A stretch of DNA of 64,000 nucleotides from an uncultured Bacteroides sp. (GCA_902168085.1 CABHOP010000037.1:1-64000); one strand, 5' to 3'. Positions 25,639-35,007 are shown, numbered from the stretch's first letter. Notes: generated by a model not told the origin, from the sequence alone. Translations and numbers: made by a program.

Positions 25639-25916
25639 TTACAATGATATTGTTAAGGTAAGGTTCTTTTCATAAGCCACGATTTCAAAACCATGTTTTG
25701 TCATTAAATGTTTCAGGGCGAAAGAACTATGTATGAAGTATGTCGTAAAATGCCATTGAATAATCTGTCACGGACTATATAAAATGGATTAAAAAATACA
25801 CTGTACCATCGGGGTGCAAATTCTTCCCTAACAGATTTACGCATGTGTTCGAACACGGTTTTAAATATGAAACGATCAAAAATAACGACTAATGTACGTA
25901 TACAATAACCACACAA
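25639..25916 (-). pseudogene. Remnant of a SAM methyltransferase, frameshifted
   Basis: Two reading frames join to make one plausible protein end. The first (to about 25757) reads VREEFAPRWYSVFFNPFYIV and RDRLFN; the second, one frame away, continues WHFTTYFIHSSFALKHLM, TKHGFEIVAYEKN and stops at 25639. The second part looks like the C-terminal end of class I methyltransferases (HxFT...L...L...GFEIV). The SAM-binding half is missing because the flippase gene begins on the other strand at 25977. The frameshift is near 25752-25757. It may be a decayed gene of the glycan cluster; a sequencing error could explain the shift but not the missing half. Confidence 0.6.
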
Positions 25917-25961
25917 AAAATATTAGTAATTTATAAAGATGCAGCATACACATTGTGTAAT

Positions 25962-25969
25962 TACATTTG
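25962..25969 (+). promoter_or_regulatory. Putative -7 element of the flippase gene
   Basis: TACATTTG is a perfect TAnnTTTG, 7 bases before the ATG at 25977. It supports that ATG as start over an in-frame TTG at 25953, which would lie upstream of the transcription start. No TTG -33 box was found. Confidence 0.45.
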
Positions 25970-25976
25970 TCTGTAC

Positions 25977-27464
25977 ATGGGTATCGTTTTTCGTCAATCT
26001 ATAAAGACAACAATTGTAACTTTTGGCGGGGCATTGCTTGGCGCAATATTATTATACATTTCTACCCAACTACTTACCCCACAGCAGTTTGGCTTTTCGC
26101 GCAATCTTTTGGCACAAGCTGTGATAGGTTCTCAAATTGTATTACTCGGCTTTAATTCTACATTATATGTTTTTATATCGAAATATGACTCCAGTGATAG
26201 ACGCAGGCAAGTACTAATAACACTTAGCGTGCTGGTACCGGTTGTAACAACCATTTTGTTATCTATCCTGTATTTTTCGTTCAAAGGCTATATAGTTAAT
26301 CTGTACCAGGAACAGGATATTGCGTATGTTAATCAGTTTTTCTTCTGGTTGCCGGTTTATGTTTTGCTATGGGGTATTATGACCTTACTCGAACAGTATT
26401 TGACAACTCAAATGCGTATAGCCGCCTCCACATTCATACGCGAAATACTATTGAGAGTATTCAATATATTGATTGTGCTACTATATGGTTATGGCTATAT
26501 TCAATTTAATAGTTTTATGACCCTAAGTGTATTAATACACTTATTGCCTATTGCCTTACTGTGGTTTCTTGCTACTAAAACGTCGGGGTTCGGGTTTTCT
26601 TTTCAATGGAATAGCTTTTCCAGTGAGGAGTATAAAGAGATGGTCAACTTTTCGGTATACCATATATTACTCCAAATTTCCCTCGCTTTCCTCGTAAATA
26701 TCGACATGTTAATGCTAGGCGTACTCGATGAAGATGGTTTTAAAGTATCCGGCGTTTATAATGTGGCCATGTATATTATATCCATTTTCCAGATCCCATA
26801 CCGTTCCATGGTTTCTTCAGCATTACCAATGATTATGAAGGAATATGAAGCGAAAAACAAGCAAGAAGTTAATACCCTCTATAGGAGAACGGCCCTTAAT
26901 GCCATGATAGTGGTTGTTGCAATGGCTGTTATTATACTATCAAATATGCAAAATGCTGCTATGATATTAAAGCCGGAATACAGCGGCATATTACTCATAG
27001 TACCTATATTGATATTAGGGCGTACCATGGATATGGTAGCAGGGCCGAACACTGAAATGTTAAGCATCTCGAAATATTATCGTTTTACTTTTTATCTGAC
27101 CATGCTGCTATTATTAGTTATAACATTTTTAAATTATGTGTTAATTCCAAGATATGGCATTGTAGGTGCAGCATGGGCTAATACTATAGGCTTGATTGCA
27201 TTTAATATTGCCAAAATGATATTTCTATGGAAAAAAATGCACCTGCAGCCTTTTTATAGAAACAGCCTATTAATATTATTAGCCGGCATACCTGCTATTG
27301 CCTGCGGCTATTACCTGCCATTTATCATAAACCCCATTTTCGACACTTTCATTCGCAGCGGTATTATAGTAGCTGTTTATGGTGCAGCTATATTATTTTT
27401 AAAACCCTCTGAAGACATTACGAAGTATATTAATAGTGTAAAGAAAAGCAAACGGCTGTTCTAG
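25977..27464 (+). CDS. Polysaccharide flippase (Wzx-like, MOP superfamily)
   Basis: A 495-residue integral membrane protein with about 14 predicted hydrophobic segments, resembling lipid-linked oligosaccharide flippases (Polysacc_synt). It starts VFRQSIKTTIVTFGGALLGA, and TPQQFGFSRNLLAQ, FKVSGVYNVAMYI and a late RYGIVGAAWANTIG are typical positions of the family (for the last, compare the conserved GxxGAAxAT motif). It would carry an undecaprenyl-linked glycan unit across the inner membrane. It is transcribed divergently from the glycosyltransferase block. Confidence 0.88.
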   Translation: MGIVFRQSIKTTIVTFGGALLGAILLYISTQLLTPQQFGFSRNLLAQAVIGSQIVLLGFNSTLYVFISKYDSSDRRRQVLITLSVLVPVVTTILLSILYFSFKGYIVNLYQEQDIAYVNQFFFWLPVYVLLWGIMTLLEQYLTTQMRIAASTFIREILLRVFNILIVLLYGYGYIQFNSFMTLSVLIHLLPIALLWFLATKTSGFGFSFQWNSFSSEEYKEMVNFSVYHILLQISLAFLVNIDMLMLGVLDEDGFKVSGVYNVAMYIISIFQIPYRSMVSSALPMIMKEYEAKNKQEVNTLYRRTALNAMIVVVAMAVIILSNMQNAAMILKPEYSGILLIVPILILGRTMDMVAGPNTEMLSISKYYRFTFYLTMLLLLVITFLNYVLIPRYGIVGAAWANTIGLIAFNIAKMIFLWKKMHLQPFYRNSLLILLAGIPAIACGYYLPFIINPIFDTFIRSGIIVAVYGAAILFLKPSEDITKYINSVKKSKRLF

Positions 27465-27670
27465 GCTCTCAATGCTTATAAATACCCGTTTATACTATCT
27501 CTTTTTGGCATGTCATAAAAATGACATAATTTAAATTTTACGTAAGTACTATGTTATGTAAGCAGGTATATATTTACTTTTATAGCCCTGCTCCGTTTTG
27601 ATTATCCCATTTTATTCTAACTATTTTGAATAGGTGACTAACTCATCTATAACATAGTGATGTATTATCT
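27465..27670. other. AT-rich intergenic region before the giant adhesin
   Basis: About 200 AT-rich bases. They contain the inverted repeat ATGTCAT-AAAA-ATGACAT at 27510-27527, which is too GC-poor to be a convincing terminator and might be a protein-binding site. No good TTG/TAnnTTTG pair was found for the downstream gene. Confidence 0.35.
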
Positions 27671-30600
27671 ATGAAAAAAGAATTTTTTTTAGGCAAGCTA
27701 TGCCTGATGCTTTGCTTATTAACCCTTCAATTAAATAAGGCATCTGCTACCCATATTTATGGGGCAGACCTGTTCTATACGCATTCCAGTGGCAATACTT
27801 ATAATATATCTCTTGTAATATATGGCGATTGTGGAGGTGCCGCACTTTCTAACCTATATAGTGCTTCCCCTACTGTTGATGTTTATAACGGCAGCACTTA
27901 TGTTACCAGTATATCCCTTACCCAGCAAGGTGCATCCGTTGGGGTAGAGGTAACACCGGTTTGCCCTTCCCAGCTTAGTAATACTAACTGTGTAAGTACT
28001 TCCGGTACGGTGCCGGGTGTAAAAAAGTTTACCTACACAGGCAGTTATACTTTGTCTACCACATCATCCAATTGGCGCTTCAGGTTTGATGGTGTTATAG
28101 GAAGCGGTGGTGGCGCAGGGCGAAGCACTTCAATAACCAATATTGTGTCGGGAACCTCCGGCACTATCATGGCTTTGGAGGCTACCTTGAATAACAATAC
28201 AGCCAATAATTCTTCCCCCGTGTACACTACCATACCTACGCCTTTCTTTTGTGCAGGCATAGGGGCTAATTACAATCCCGGCACGGTAGACCCGAATGGC
28301 GATAGCCTGAGCTATAGTCTTGTGCCCGGTCTTTTGGGCGGCAGCGGGGGTACTGTTACTTACCTTACGGGTTATAGTGCCACGGCTCCATTGTCTTGCA
28401 GCACCGGCACTTTCAGTTTTAGTGCTACCACAGGGCAGCTTAGTTTTACGCCCAATATTGTTCAGCGTTCTTTAGTAGTAAATAGGGTAGAAGAATACCG
28501 CGGCGGGGTGCTGGTTGGGACCAGTATGCGGGAAATGACTTTCGTGGTGCTAAGTTCCTGTAGCGGCAACCCACCTACAGGCGCTATGAGTTCTGCTTCT
28601 GCAGGCACACTCAATTCTGCAGGTACTATATTGAATGTGTGTAAATCAAGCGGCACACTTACTTTTAGCCTGAACCCTACTGACCCGGAAGGGGATACCA
28701 TTAATATGCAATGGTCGGGGATACCGGCAGGGGCTACTTTTAGTGTGAGTAGTAATAACACAACAGCACCTACAGGCTTATTTTCGTGGAACTTAAGTAC
28801 AGTAGCGCCCGGCTCATATAACTTCTTTATTACCTATACGGATAACGGATGCCCTTTGTCAAGCAGGCAAACTTTAGTTTACACCATTGTTGTGTTGCCG
28901 GACCCTACGCTTGTGTTTTCACTTGTTTACCCGGCTACCTGTACCAAAAAAGCCATATTTGATCTGACACCCGGAGTATCACCATCACCCTGGGCCATTA
29001 CCATATTACAAGGGGCAACAACTATCCATAGCTTTACAGGGCTCACCGGTACGCAACGCGATAGCTTATCTCCCGGCACCTATACATTCAGAACACGTAA
29101 TAGCAACGCCTGCTTTAAAGATACCAGTATTATCATTGCCCCGCCCCCGGATATAGTGCCAGCCGTATCGCTGACCCACCCTTCATGTCATGGCAGTACC
29201 AATGGCAGTATCACTATTACCGGCACGGGTGGCAAAACGCCCTTCACCTATGCTATAGGCAACGGCACATATAGCACCACCAATACTTTTACAGGATTGG
29301 CTGGAGGTACCTACACATTGCATATACTGGATAGCAACGATTGCCAAAAAGATACTACCGTAACATTGATAGATCCTTCGGATATCGTTATAAGTGTGGC
29401 TTCTGCCAAACCGAAGTGTAATTATTATAATAGCGGACTTATAACTTTTACAGCTTCCAATGGTGTATCGCCATACCAGTACGCACTAGGCACCGGCAGT
29501 TTCAGCAGTGCCAATAGTTTTGCAGGGCTATTTTCGGGCACTTATGTGTTGCACGTAAAAGATGGGAATAACTGTACAAAGGATTCCACTTTTATCCTGC
29601 GCGATTCTATTGTAGTACATGCTACTACATCGATTACCAATGTACTATGTAATGGTGCCAATACCGGTGCTATTACTATTACCGGTAATGGTGGTAATTC
29701 TCCTTATATGTATAAAATAGGTAGCGGCACGCTTAGCGGCACCAATACTTTTACCAGCTTGCTTGCCGGCACTTACAATATACATGTGCAGGATGTAGAT
29801 AGCTGTTACCTGGATACACCCATAGCTATCATTCAACCGGTTCCCATAACCATCAACCCGGCTATTACGAATGTTAGTTGCTATGGCCTCTCTAACGGGA
29901 GCGTAACGGTGGGGTCTGCAGGCGGCACAGGAACCCATACCTATGCCATAGGCGCAGGACCTTATAGTGGCAGCAACACTTTCACAGGTCTTGCTATTGG
30001 TAGCTATACATTGCATGTAAAAGATGCAAATAATTGTATAAAGGATACTACCATAACTATAACACAGCCCCCTGTCCTGTCTATAGCCAATATAAACCTC
30101 GTACAGCCTATATGTAATGGGTCTTCCACCGGCTTTATTATTGTAGGGGCTACAGGTGGTACTACTCCTTATTCTTATGCTTTGGATGCCAATCCGTTTA
30201 GCACATCTTCATCGTTTGGCAATGTTGCTGCAGGAACCTACGTAGTGCACCTGAAAGATGCTAATAATTGTACGCGTGATACAACTGTTACATTAGGCCA
30301 GCCAACACCTATTGTTCCACTTATACAGATAAAAAAATCTACCTGTACACCGCTAAATAATGGCCGTGTTGATATAAATGCTACCGGAGGTGTTCCCGGC
30401 TATACTTATGCCATGGGCACAGGCGCATTCAGCACTGTTAATACATTTACCGGCCTTGCTGCAGGCAGTTATTTGGTACGTATAAAGGATAACAAAACCT
30501 GCGTGAAGGACACCCTTATTAATATAGTCGATTCACTTACAGTAACAGCAACATATGCCGTTTCAAATGTGAAGTGCTTTACAGAATCAAGCGGCTCTGT

Positions 30601-32221
30601 AACGGTAACCACACTTACAGGCATCAGCCCGTTCACTTATGCTGCAAACAGTAATGCCTATGGCAGTAGTAATGTATTGGGCAACCTGACGGCAGGTAAT
30701 CATATGATTAAAATAAAGGATGCCCTGGGCTGTACTAAAGACACTTCATTGCCTGTTACTGAACCTACATTGCTTGTCCCGTTTGTAACATCCACAAATG
30801 TTACCTGTTTTGGCACGGCAACAGGCTCTGTAAATATTAGCGGCAGCGGCGGTACCACACCATACACTTTTGCAAAAGGCACAGGCAGTTATGTTTCAAG
30901 TGGTAGTTTTACAGGGCTTACAGCGGGTACCTATGTATTTCATGTAAAAGATGCCAATAACTGTACACGTGATACATCTATCATCATAACAGAACCTACA
31001 AAACTTCGTATTGATACCCTGCTGGTAAAAAACGCTACTTGCTATGGCGATAAAGACGGAAGCGTAACCATCATTGGTTCAGGCGGTACTCCTGCCTATA
31101 CTTACTCCAATAACGGCACTTTATTTACTACAAATAACTTAATTAGCAACCTGGCAACGGGGCCATATATTATTACACTGAAAGATAACAATGGTTGCCG
31201 GGTAGATACAATGATCACTATCAAACAGCCTGACAGGCTGGGTATTGATAGCGTTCATATCATATCTCCAACCTGCGAAGGCTTTACTGATGCTGCTGTG
31301 ACACTCTTTGGTAAAGGAGGTACTGCACCATATCAATATGCTGTGGGTAATAATGCTTTTACTCCTGATAACACTTTCAATGGTTTGTCTGAAGGTAGTC
31401 ATACCTTCTCTGTCATGGATGCTAACAATTGCCGTTTTGATACGGTTATCACTTTGATAGGCTATCCGCATATCGAATTTGCAGAGCTGAATATTAGCCC
31501 GGTTAAATGTTATGGTTTTACAGACGGGCAAATATCCGTGAAGGCGATGGGGGGCAATATTCCCTACCGTTTTAAACTGGGTACTGCATCGGCGGTTCCC
31601 GAAAGTGTATTCAGCAATTTACCGGCAGGTACTTATCTCATAACTATAATAGATAACAAAGGCTGCGAAAAAGACACAGCTATAAATATCACCAGCCCGG
31701 AAAAATTGAAAATTGAGATGACTGCCGTGCCTAACGACTGTGAGGGATACGATAACGAGGGTGTAGTGCATGCAGAAGTAACCGGCGGTACGATGCCATA
31801 TTATTACAAGTGGAGCGACCCTAAAGAAAGTAATTCTGAAGACCTGAAAGGTGCGCAAAACGGCAAGTATATGGTTTGGGTCACTGATGTCAACTCCTGT
31901 AAGGATTCTGCTGTTTCAGAAGTTTTATATGATGATTGTTGCAAGATATTCATACCGGATGCCTTTACCCCTAACGGCGATGGCAAGAACGATTATGCCA
32001 AGGTTTTGTTCAAAGGCGACTTTAAACTGGAACGCTTTGCTATATACAACCGCTTTGGCCAGCAGGTATTTGAAACCAACGACCCTTCACAAGGCTGGAA
32101 TGGTATCTTTAAAGGAGTACCCCAGGACCTTGGTGTTTACAATTACTATGCAAAAGGTATATGTGGCAATAGCAGCAGCCGGGCCGTGGAATACAAAGGA
32201 ACGATTACACTTATAAAATAG
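27671..32221 (+). CDS. Giant secreted SprB-repeat protein with type B T9SS sorting domain
   Basis: A 1516-residue protein with a signal peptide (KKEFFLGKLCLMLCLL; mature start near THIYGADLFY). The first 490 residues are beta-rich and contain a PEGDTINMQWSG segment like other Bacteroidota surface proteins. About 12 repeats of roughly 77 residues follow (494-1421), each of the SprB type: C-x-G...G-x-GG-x-x-PY-x-Y, then GTY-x-x-x-V-x-D-x-x-x-C. The C-terminus (about 1425-1516) is the gliding-motility-associated type B sorting domain (FIPDAFTPNGDGKND, then YNRFGQQVFE and the final KGTITLIK). It is therefore likely exported by the type IX system and displayed on the surface; adhesion or gliding is an inference. 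Confidence 0.93.
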   Translation: MKKEFFLGKLCLMLCLLTLQLNKASATHIYGADLFYTHSSGNTYNISLVIYGDCGGAALSNLYSASPTVDVYNGSTYVTSISLTQQGASVGVEVTPVCPSQLSNTNCVSTSGTVPGVKKFTYTGSYTLSTTSSNWRFRFDGVIGSGGGAGRSTSITNIVSGTSGTIMALEATLNNNTANNSSPVYTTIPTPFFCAGIGANYNPGTVDPNGDSLSYSLVPGLLGGSGGTVTYLTGYSATAPLSCSTGTFSFSATTGQLSFTPNIVQRSLVVNRVEEYRGGVLVGTSMREMTFVVLSSCSGNPPTGAMSSASAGTLNSAGTILNVCKSSGTLTFSLNPTDPEGDTINMQWSGIPAGATFSVSSNNTTAPTGLFSWNLSTVAPGSYNFFITYTDNGCPLSSRQTLVYTIVVLPDPTLVFSLVYPATCTKKAIFDLTPGVSPSPWAITILQGATTIHSFTGLTGTQRDSLSPGTYTFRTRNSNACFKDTSIIIAPPPDIVPAVSLTHPSCHGSTNGSITITGTGGKTPFTYAIGNGTYSTTNTFTGLAGGTYTLHILDSNDCQKDTTVTLIDPSDIVISVASAKPKCNYYNSGLITFTASNGVSPYQYALGTGSFSSANSFAGLFSGTYVLHVKDGNNCTKDSTFILRDSIVVHATTSITNVLCNGANTGAITITGNGGNSPYMYKIGSGTLSGTNTFTSLLAGTYNIHVQDVDSCYLDTPIAIIQPVPITINPAITNVSCYGLSNGSVTVGSAGGTGTHTYAIGAGPYSGSNTFTGLAIGSYTLHVKDANNCIKDTTITITQPPVLSIANINLVQPICNGSSTGFIIVGATGGTTPYSYALDANPFSTSSSFGNVAAGTYVVHLKDANNCTRDTTVTLGQPTPIVPLIQIKKSTCTPLNNGRVDINATGGVPGYTYAMGTGAFSTVNTFTGLAAGSYLVRIKDNKTCVKDTLINIVDSLTVTATYAVSNVKCFTESSGSVTVTTLTGISPFTYAANSNAYGSSNVLGNLTAGNHMIKIKDALGCTKDTSLPVTEPTLLVPFVTSTNVTCFGTATGSVNISGSGGTTPYTFAKGTGSYVSSGSFTGLTAGTYVFHVKDANNCTRDTSIIITEPTKLRIDTLLVKNATCYGDKDGSVTIIGSGGTPAYTYSNNGTLFTTNNLISNLATGPYIITLKDNNGCRVDTMITIKQPDRLGIDSVHIISPTCEGFTDAAVTLFGKGGTAPYQYAVGNNAFTPDNTFNGLSEGSHTFSVMDANNCRFDTVITLIGYPHIEFAELNISPVKCYGFTDGQISVKAMGGNIPYRFKLGTASAVPESVFSNLPAGTYLITIIDNKGCEKDTAINITSPEKLKIEMTAVPNDCEGYDNEGVVHAEVTGGTMPYYYKWSDPKESNSEDLKGAQNGKYMVWVTDVNSCKDSAVSEVLYDDCCKIFIPDAFTPNGDGKNDYAKVLFKGDFKLERFAIYNRFGQQVFETNDPSQGWNGIFKGVPQDLGVYNYYAKGICGNSSSRAVEYKGTITLIK
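29153..31935 (+). repeat. Twelve tandem SprB-type protein repeats
   Basis: Units of about 230 bases encode one SprB repeat each; recurrent segments are TFTGLAAGTY-like, HVKDANNCTRDTT-like and ITQP-like. A more divergent thirteenth unit may precede them (from about 28900). The DNA identity between units is moderate, so the array is old and not a recent expansion. Confidence 0.85.
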
Positions 32222-32294
32222 CTAGAAATACAACATTCGGGATATAAAGAATAATATTTTTATATACGGGTGCTATAAATAAATCCTAAAACCT

Positions 32295-32302
32295 TATTTT
32301 TG
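32295..32302 (+). promoter_or_regulatory. Putative -7 element of the DUF5606 gene
   Basis: TATTTTTG matches TAnnTTTG perfectly, 19 bases before the ATG at 32322. The upstream region is AT-rich, without a clear TTG. Confidence 0.45.
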
Positions 32303-32321
32303 CCCCCTTTCAAAGAATAGT

Positions 32322-32936
32322 ATGGAATACAGAGAAATTGTTGCAGTTACCGGATTAAGCGGTCTTTACCAATTAATGGCTACTAAGAGTGATGGTGCTA
32401 TCGTAAAGAACCTGGCCGACAAAACTACCAAATTCATATCTGCGAGGTTGCACAATGTAACCCCGCTGGAAAGTATTGAGGTATATACTACCGGTGATAA
32501 TGTAAGATTGCACAATGTGTTTGAAAAAATGAAAGACACGGCTGCAACTACACCCATCATAGACCATAAAAAGGCGGATAACAACGCTATTAAAGCATAC
32601 TTCAAAAGCATATTCCCTGACTTTGACGAGGAAAGGGTATATGTAAGTGATATGAAGAAAATGCTGAAATGGTACGAGATACTGAATGCCAATAATCTGC
32701 TGAACTTTGAAGCACTGAATGCAGCAGCACCTGCTGTTGAAGCGGTTGAAACTGCTCCGGTTGAAGAAGAAGCACCTGCTAAAAAGGCTACCAAAAAAGC
32801 TGTAGCTGGCGAAGCTACTGAAGGCGAAGAAAAGCCTGCTAAAAAGGCGCGTGCTAAAAAAGCCGTGACTGAAACTGCCGAAGGTGAAACTGCACCTGCT
32901 AAGAAAACAGCACGTAAAAAGAAAACTGAAGAGTAA
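32322..32936 (+). CDS. DUF5606 protein with histone H1-like lysine/alanine tail
   Basis: A 204-residue cytoplasmic protein. Residues 1 to about 135 form a DUF5606 domain (YREIVAVTGLSGLYQLMATK, later KADNNAIKAYFKSIFPDFD), a family of unknown function that I know only from Bacteroidota. From about 142 on the sequence becomes low-complexity: an acidic stretch, then repeated PAKKA/ATKKA/ARAKKA blocks alternating with EGEE, and a final ARKKKTEE. Such tails resemble eukaryotic histone H1 and bacterial Hc1-type DNA-binding proteins, so nucleic-acid binding is possible but unproven. It is monocistronic, with its own promoter and terminator. Confidence 0.85.
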   Translation: MEYREIVAVTGLSGLYQLMATKSDGAIVKNLADKTTKFISARLHNVTPLESIEVYTTGDNVRLHNVFEKMKDTAATTPIIDHKKADNNAIKAYFKSIFPDFDEERVYVSDMKKMLKWYEILNANNLLNFEALNAAAPAVEAVETAPVEEEAPAKKATKKAVAGEATEGEEKPAKKARAKKAVTETAEGETAPAKKTARKKKTEE

Positions 32937-32952
32937 TTCTTACCTCTTTTAT

Positions 32953-32987
32953 AAAGAAACAGCCCTGCAATGCGGGGCTGTTTCTTT
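32953..32987. terminator. Bidirectional terminator
   Basis: A 13-base-pair stem (AAAGAAACAGCCC / GGGCTGTTTCTTT) with a 9-base loop between the convergent DUF5606 and ketosynthase genes, with T-rich flanks on both strands. Confidence 0.9.
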
Positions 32988-33004
32988 TATTTAATAATCA
33001 TTTT

Positions 33005-34225
33005 TTACTCCTCCCATTTTTTAACTACCAGCGAAGAATTGGTACCGCCGAAGCCAAAGGAATTGGAAAGGAAAAGATTGAAGTCTTTTTTCAGTGTTTC
33101 CGGTATCACATTGATCTTGGCACTATGTTCATCCGGGTTTTCAAAATTGATGTTCGGGGCAATGAAACCATTTTGCATCATCAGCATGCTATAAACAATT
33201 TCGCTGGCACCTGCCATCCAACACTCATGGCCGGTCATACTCTTAGTGCTGCTTACGGGCACCTTGCTGCCAAACACTTCATATATCGCTTCAGCCTCGC
33301 TACCATCGCCTGCAGGCGTGCTGGTAGCGTGTGCATTTATGTATTGTATATCTGCCGCTGTAAAGCCGCTGTCTTTCAGTGCACGGCTTATAGAGCGTAC
33401 TTGTCCTTCTGTACTGGGGTTGCTGATGTGCTGTCCGTTTGATGAGAAGCCATAACCCAATACTTCTGCCAGTATAGTGGCGCCACGTTCCTGCGCGCTT
33501 TTCAGGCTTTCCAGTATCACCGTTGCTGCACCACCACCGGGCACCAGGCCATCCCTATCACGGTCGAAGGGGCGCGAGGCCTTTGCCGGTTCATCTTCAC
33601 GAATACTGAACGTTCCCAGTGCATCAAAATTGGGCATCGAGTATATATTCACTTCCTGCGCACCACCACATATCACACGGTCTTGCAGGCCTTGCTTAAT
33701 AAAAAGATAGCCTAAGCCAATAGAGTGGGAACCGCTGGCACACGCTGCACTAATAGAAAAGTTAATACCACGTAGTTTGAAGATAGTAGCGAGGTTCATA
33801 GTAACCGTACTATTCAGCACCTGGAATACAGAGCCAGAACCTACCAGCATGGTATCTTTCTTTTCGCGCACCAGGTCTATACCTTCTATTACAGGCTGGG
33901 CACAGCTATCGTTGCCATATACTATACCGGTTTCATATTGTTCAAAATATTCGGTTGTCATACCCGCCTGTGCCATAGCTTCCAGCGTAGCCATATAGGC
34001 AAACTCTGCATGCTCCGGCATCATAATGCGCGAACGGCGGTCGAGCAGGCCTTTTAGTTGCGGGCGGTCTACAAAGCCGGTAAGGCCACTGCGATAGCCC
34101 AGCTCTTTACGGGCAGGGTCGAGTATTATGCCCGACTTGCCTTCAAACAAAGACTTTGCTACTTCTTCCTTGCCTTTGCCCAATGAAGAATAGATACCTA
34201 AACCTGTAATAACAACACGACTCAT
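33005..34225 (-). CDS. FabB-like beta-ketoacyl-ACP synthase
   Basis: A 406-residue condensing enzyme that elongates an ACP-bound acyl chain with malonyl-ACP. The catalytic triad is visible: C162 in SAACASGSH, H299 in NAHATSTPAGD and H333 in SMTGHECWMAGASE (the usual GHLLGAAG is altered). The C-terminal LSNSFGFGGTNSSLVV is standard. The overall sequence is closest to FabB/FabF, but it sits in one operon with a ketoreductase and a tyrosine ammonia-lyase, so it likely belongs to a polyene (flexirubin/aryl-polyene-type) pathway and not to housekeeping fatty-acid synthesis. It is the last gene of the operon, 16 bases after the reductase. Confidence 0.92.
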   Translation of the reverse strand: MSRVVITGLGIYSSLGKGKEEVAKSLFEGKSGIILDPARKELGYRSGLTGFVDRPQLKGLLDRRSRIMMPEHAEFAYMATLEAMAQAGMTTEYFEQYETGIVYGNDSCAQPVIEGIDLVREKKDTMLVGSGSVFQVLNSTVTMNLATIFKLRGINFSISAACASGSHSIGLGYLFIKQGLQDRVICGGAQEVNIYSMPNFDALGTFSIREDEPAKASRPFDRDRDGLVPGGGAATVILESLKSAQERGATILAEVLGYGFSSNGQHISNPSTEGQVRSISRALKDSGFTAADIQYINAHATSTPAGDGSEAEAIYEVFGSKVPVSSTKSMTGHECWMAGASEIVYSMLMMQNGFIAPNINFENPDEHSAKINVIPETLKKDFNLFLSNSFGFGGTNSSLVVKKWEE

Positions 34226-34241
34226 CTTGCTCTAATATTTT

Positions 34242-34970
34242 TTATGTGTACAGTGCCCCGTTTATAGAGATCACCTGCCCGCTTATATACCCTGCATTTT
34301 TCGATACCAAGAAACCTACCAGGTCGGCCACTTCTTCTGCCGTACCAAAGCGTTTCATAGGAATCAGGTTTATCAGTTCTTTTTCGTTCAACTCCTCGGT
34401 CATATCCGTTTTGATGAAACCGGGTGCTATAGCATTCACTGTAATGTTGCGCTTGGCTATCTCTTGGGCCAGTGCTTTGGTAGCACCTATCATGCCCGCC
34501 TTTGCAGCACTATAGTTTACCTGCCCCGGCATACCCTTTATACCACTCAGCGATACCATATTGATGATACGGCCATAGCGGTTCATCAGCATCGGGTTCA
34601 GTACGGTTTTAGTTACATTGTACATGCCACGCAGGCTGGTATCCAGCACATCATCCCATTGTTCATCGGTCATGCTCATCAGCAGTGTATCCTGCCTGAT
34701 GCCGGCATTATTTACCAGCACTTCTATAATGTTCTCTTTGTTGGCTTCCATCCATCCGCCCAATACTTCCTGCACATTTTCTTTGTTGGCCACATCAAAA
34801 TTCATCACCTGTGCATCCACACCTTTCTCCTTCACCATTGCTGCTGTTTCTTCGGCAGCAGCTTTATTGCCTTTATAGTTTACAATAACATTATAGCCCA
34901 GTTCTGCCAGCTTTAGGCAGGTAGCACGGCCTATACCGCGAGAGCCTCCTGTTACCAATGCATATTTCAT
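34242..34970 (-). CDS. FabG-like 3-oxoacyl-ACP reductase
   Basis: A 242-residue short-chain dehydrogenase that reduces the 3-oxoacyl-ACP made by the neighbouring ketosynthase, using NADPH. TGGSRGIG (7-14) is the cofactor loop, NNAG (87-90) follows, and the catalytic residues are S140 or S142, Y153 and K157 (NYSAAKAG). The phrases NNAGIRQDTLLMSMTDEQWD and SGIKGMPGQVNYSAAK match the reductases of aryl-polyene and flexirubin gene sets as I remember them. The operon order is ammonia-lyase, reductase, synthase; a short GTCAAA-like repeat lies upstream. Confidence 0.92.
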   Translation of the reverse strand: MKYALVTGGSRGIGRATCLKLAELGYNVIVNYKGNKAAAEETAAMVKEKGVDAQVMNFDVANKENVQEVLGGWMEANKENIIEVLVNNAGIRQDTLLMSMTDEQWDDVLDTSLRGMYNVTKTVLNPMLMNRYGRIINMVSLSGIKGMPGQVNYSAAKAGMIGATKALAQEIAKRNITVNAIAPGFIKTDMTEELNEKELINLIPMKRFGTAEEVADLVGFLVSKNAGYISGQVISINGALYT

Positions 34971-35007
34971 ATCAAGTCAAATAAAAATCAAAAAATGATT
35001 GCCCCTA

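Noticed and set aside
27510-27527. ATGTCAT-AAAA-ATGACAT palindrome as terminator
   Set aside because: The stem is short and GC-poor with no U tract on the flippase side; it could be an operator, but nothing supports this.
29153-31935. Repeat array considered as CRISPR or DNA tandem repeat
   Set aside because: Units of about 230 bases vary in sequence and keep one reading frame; they encode SprB-type protein repeats.
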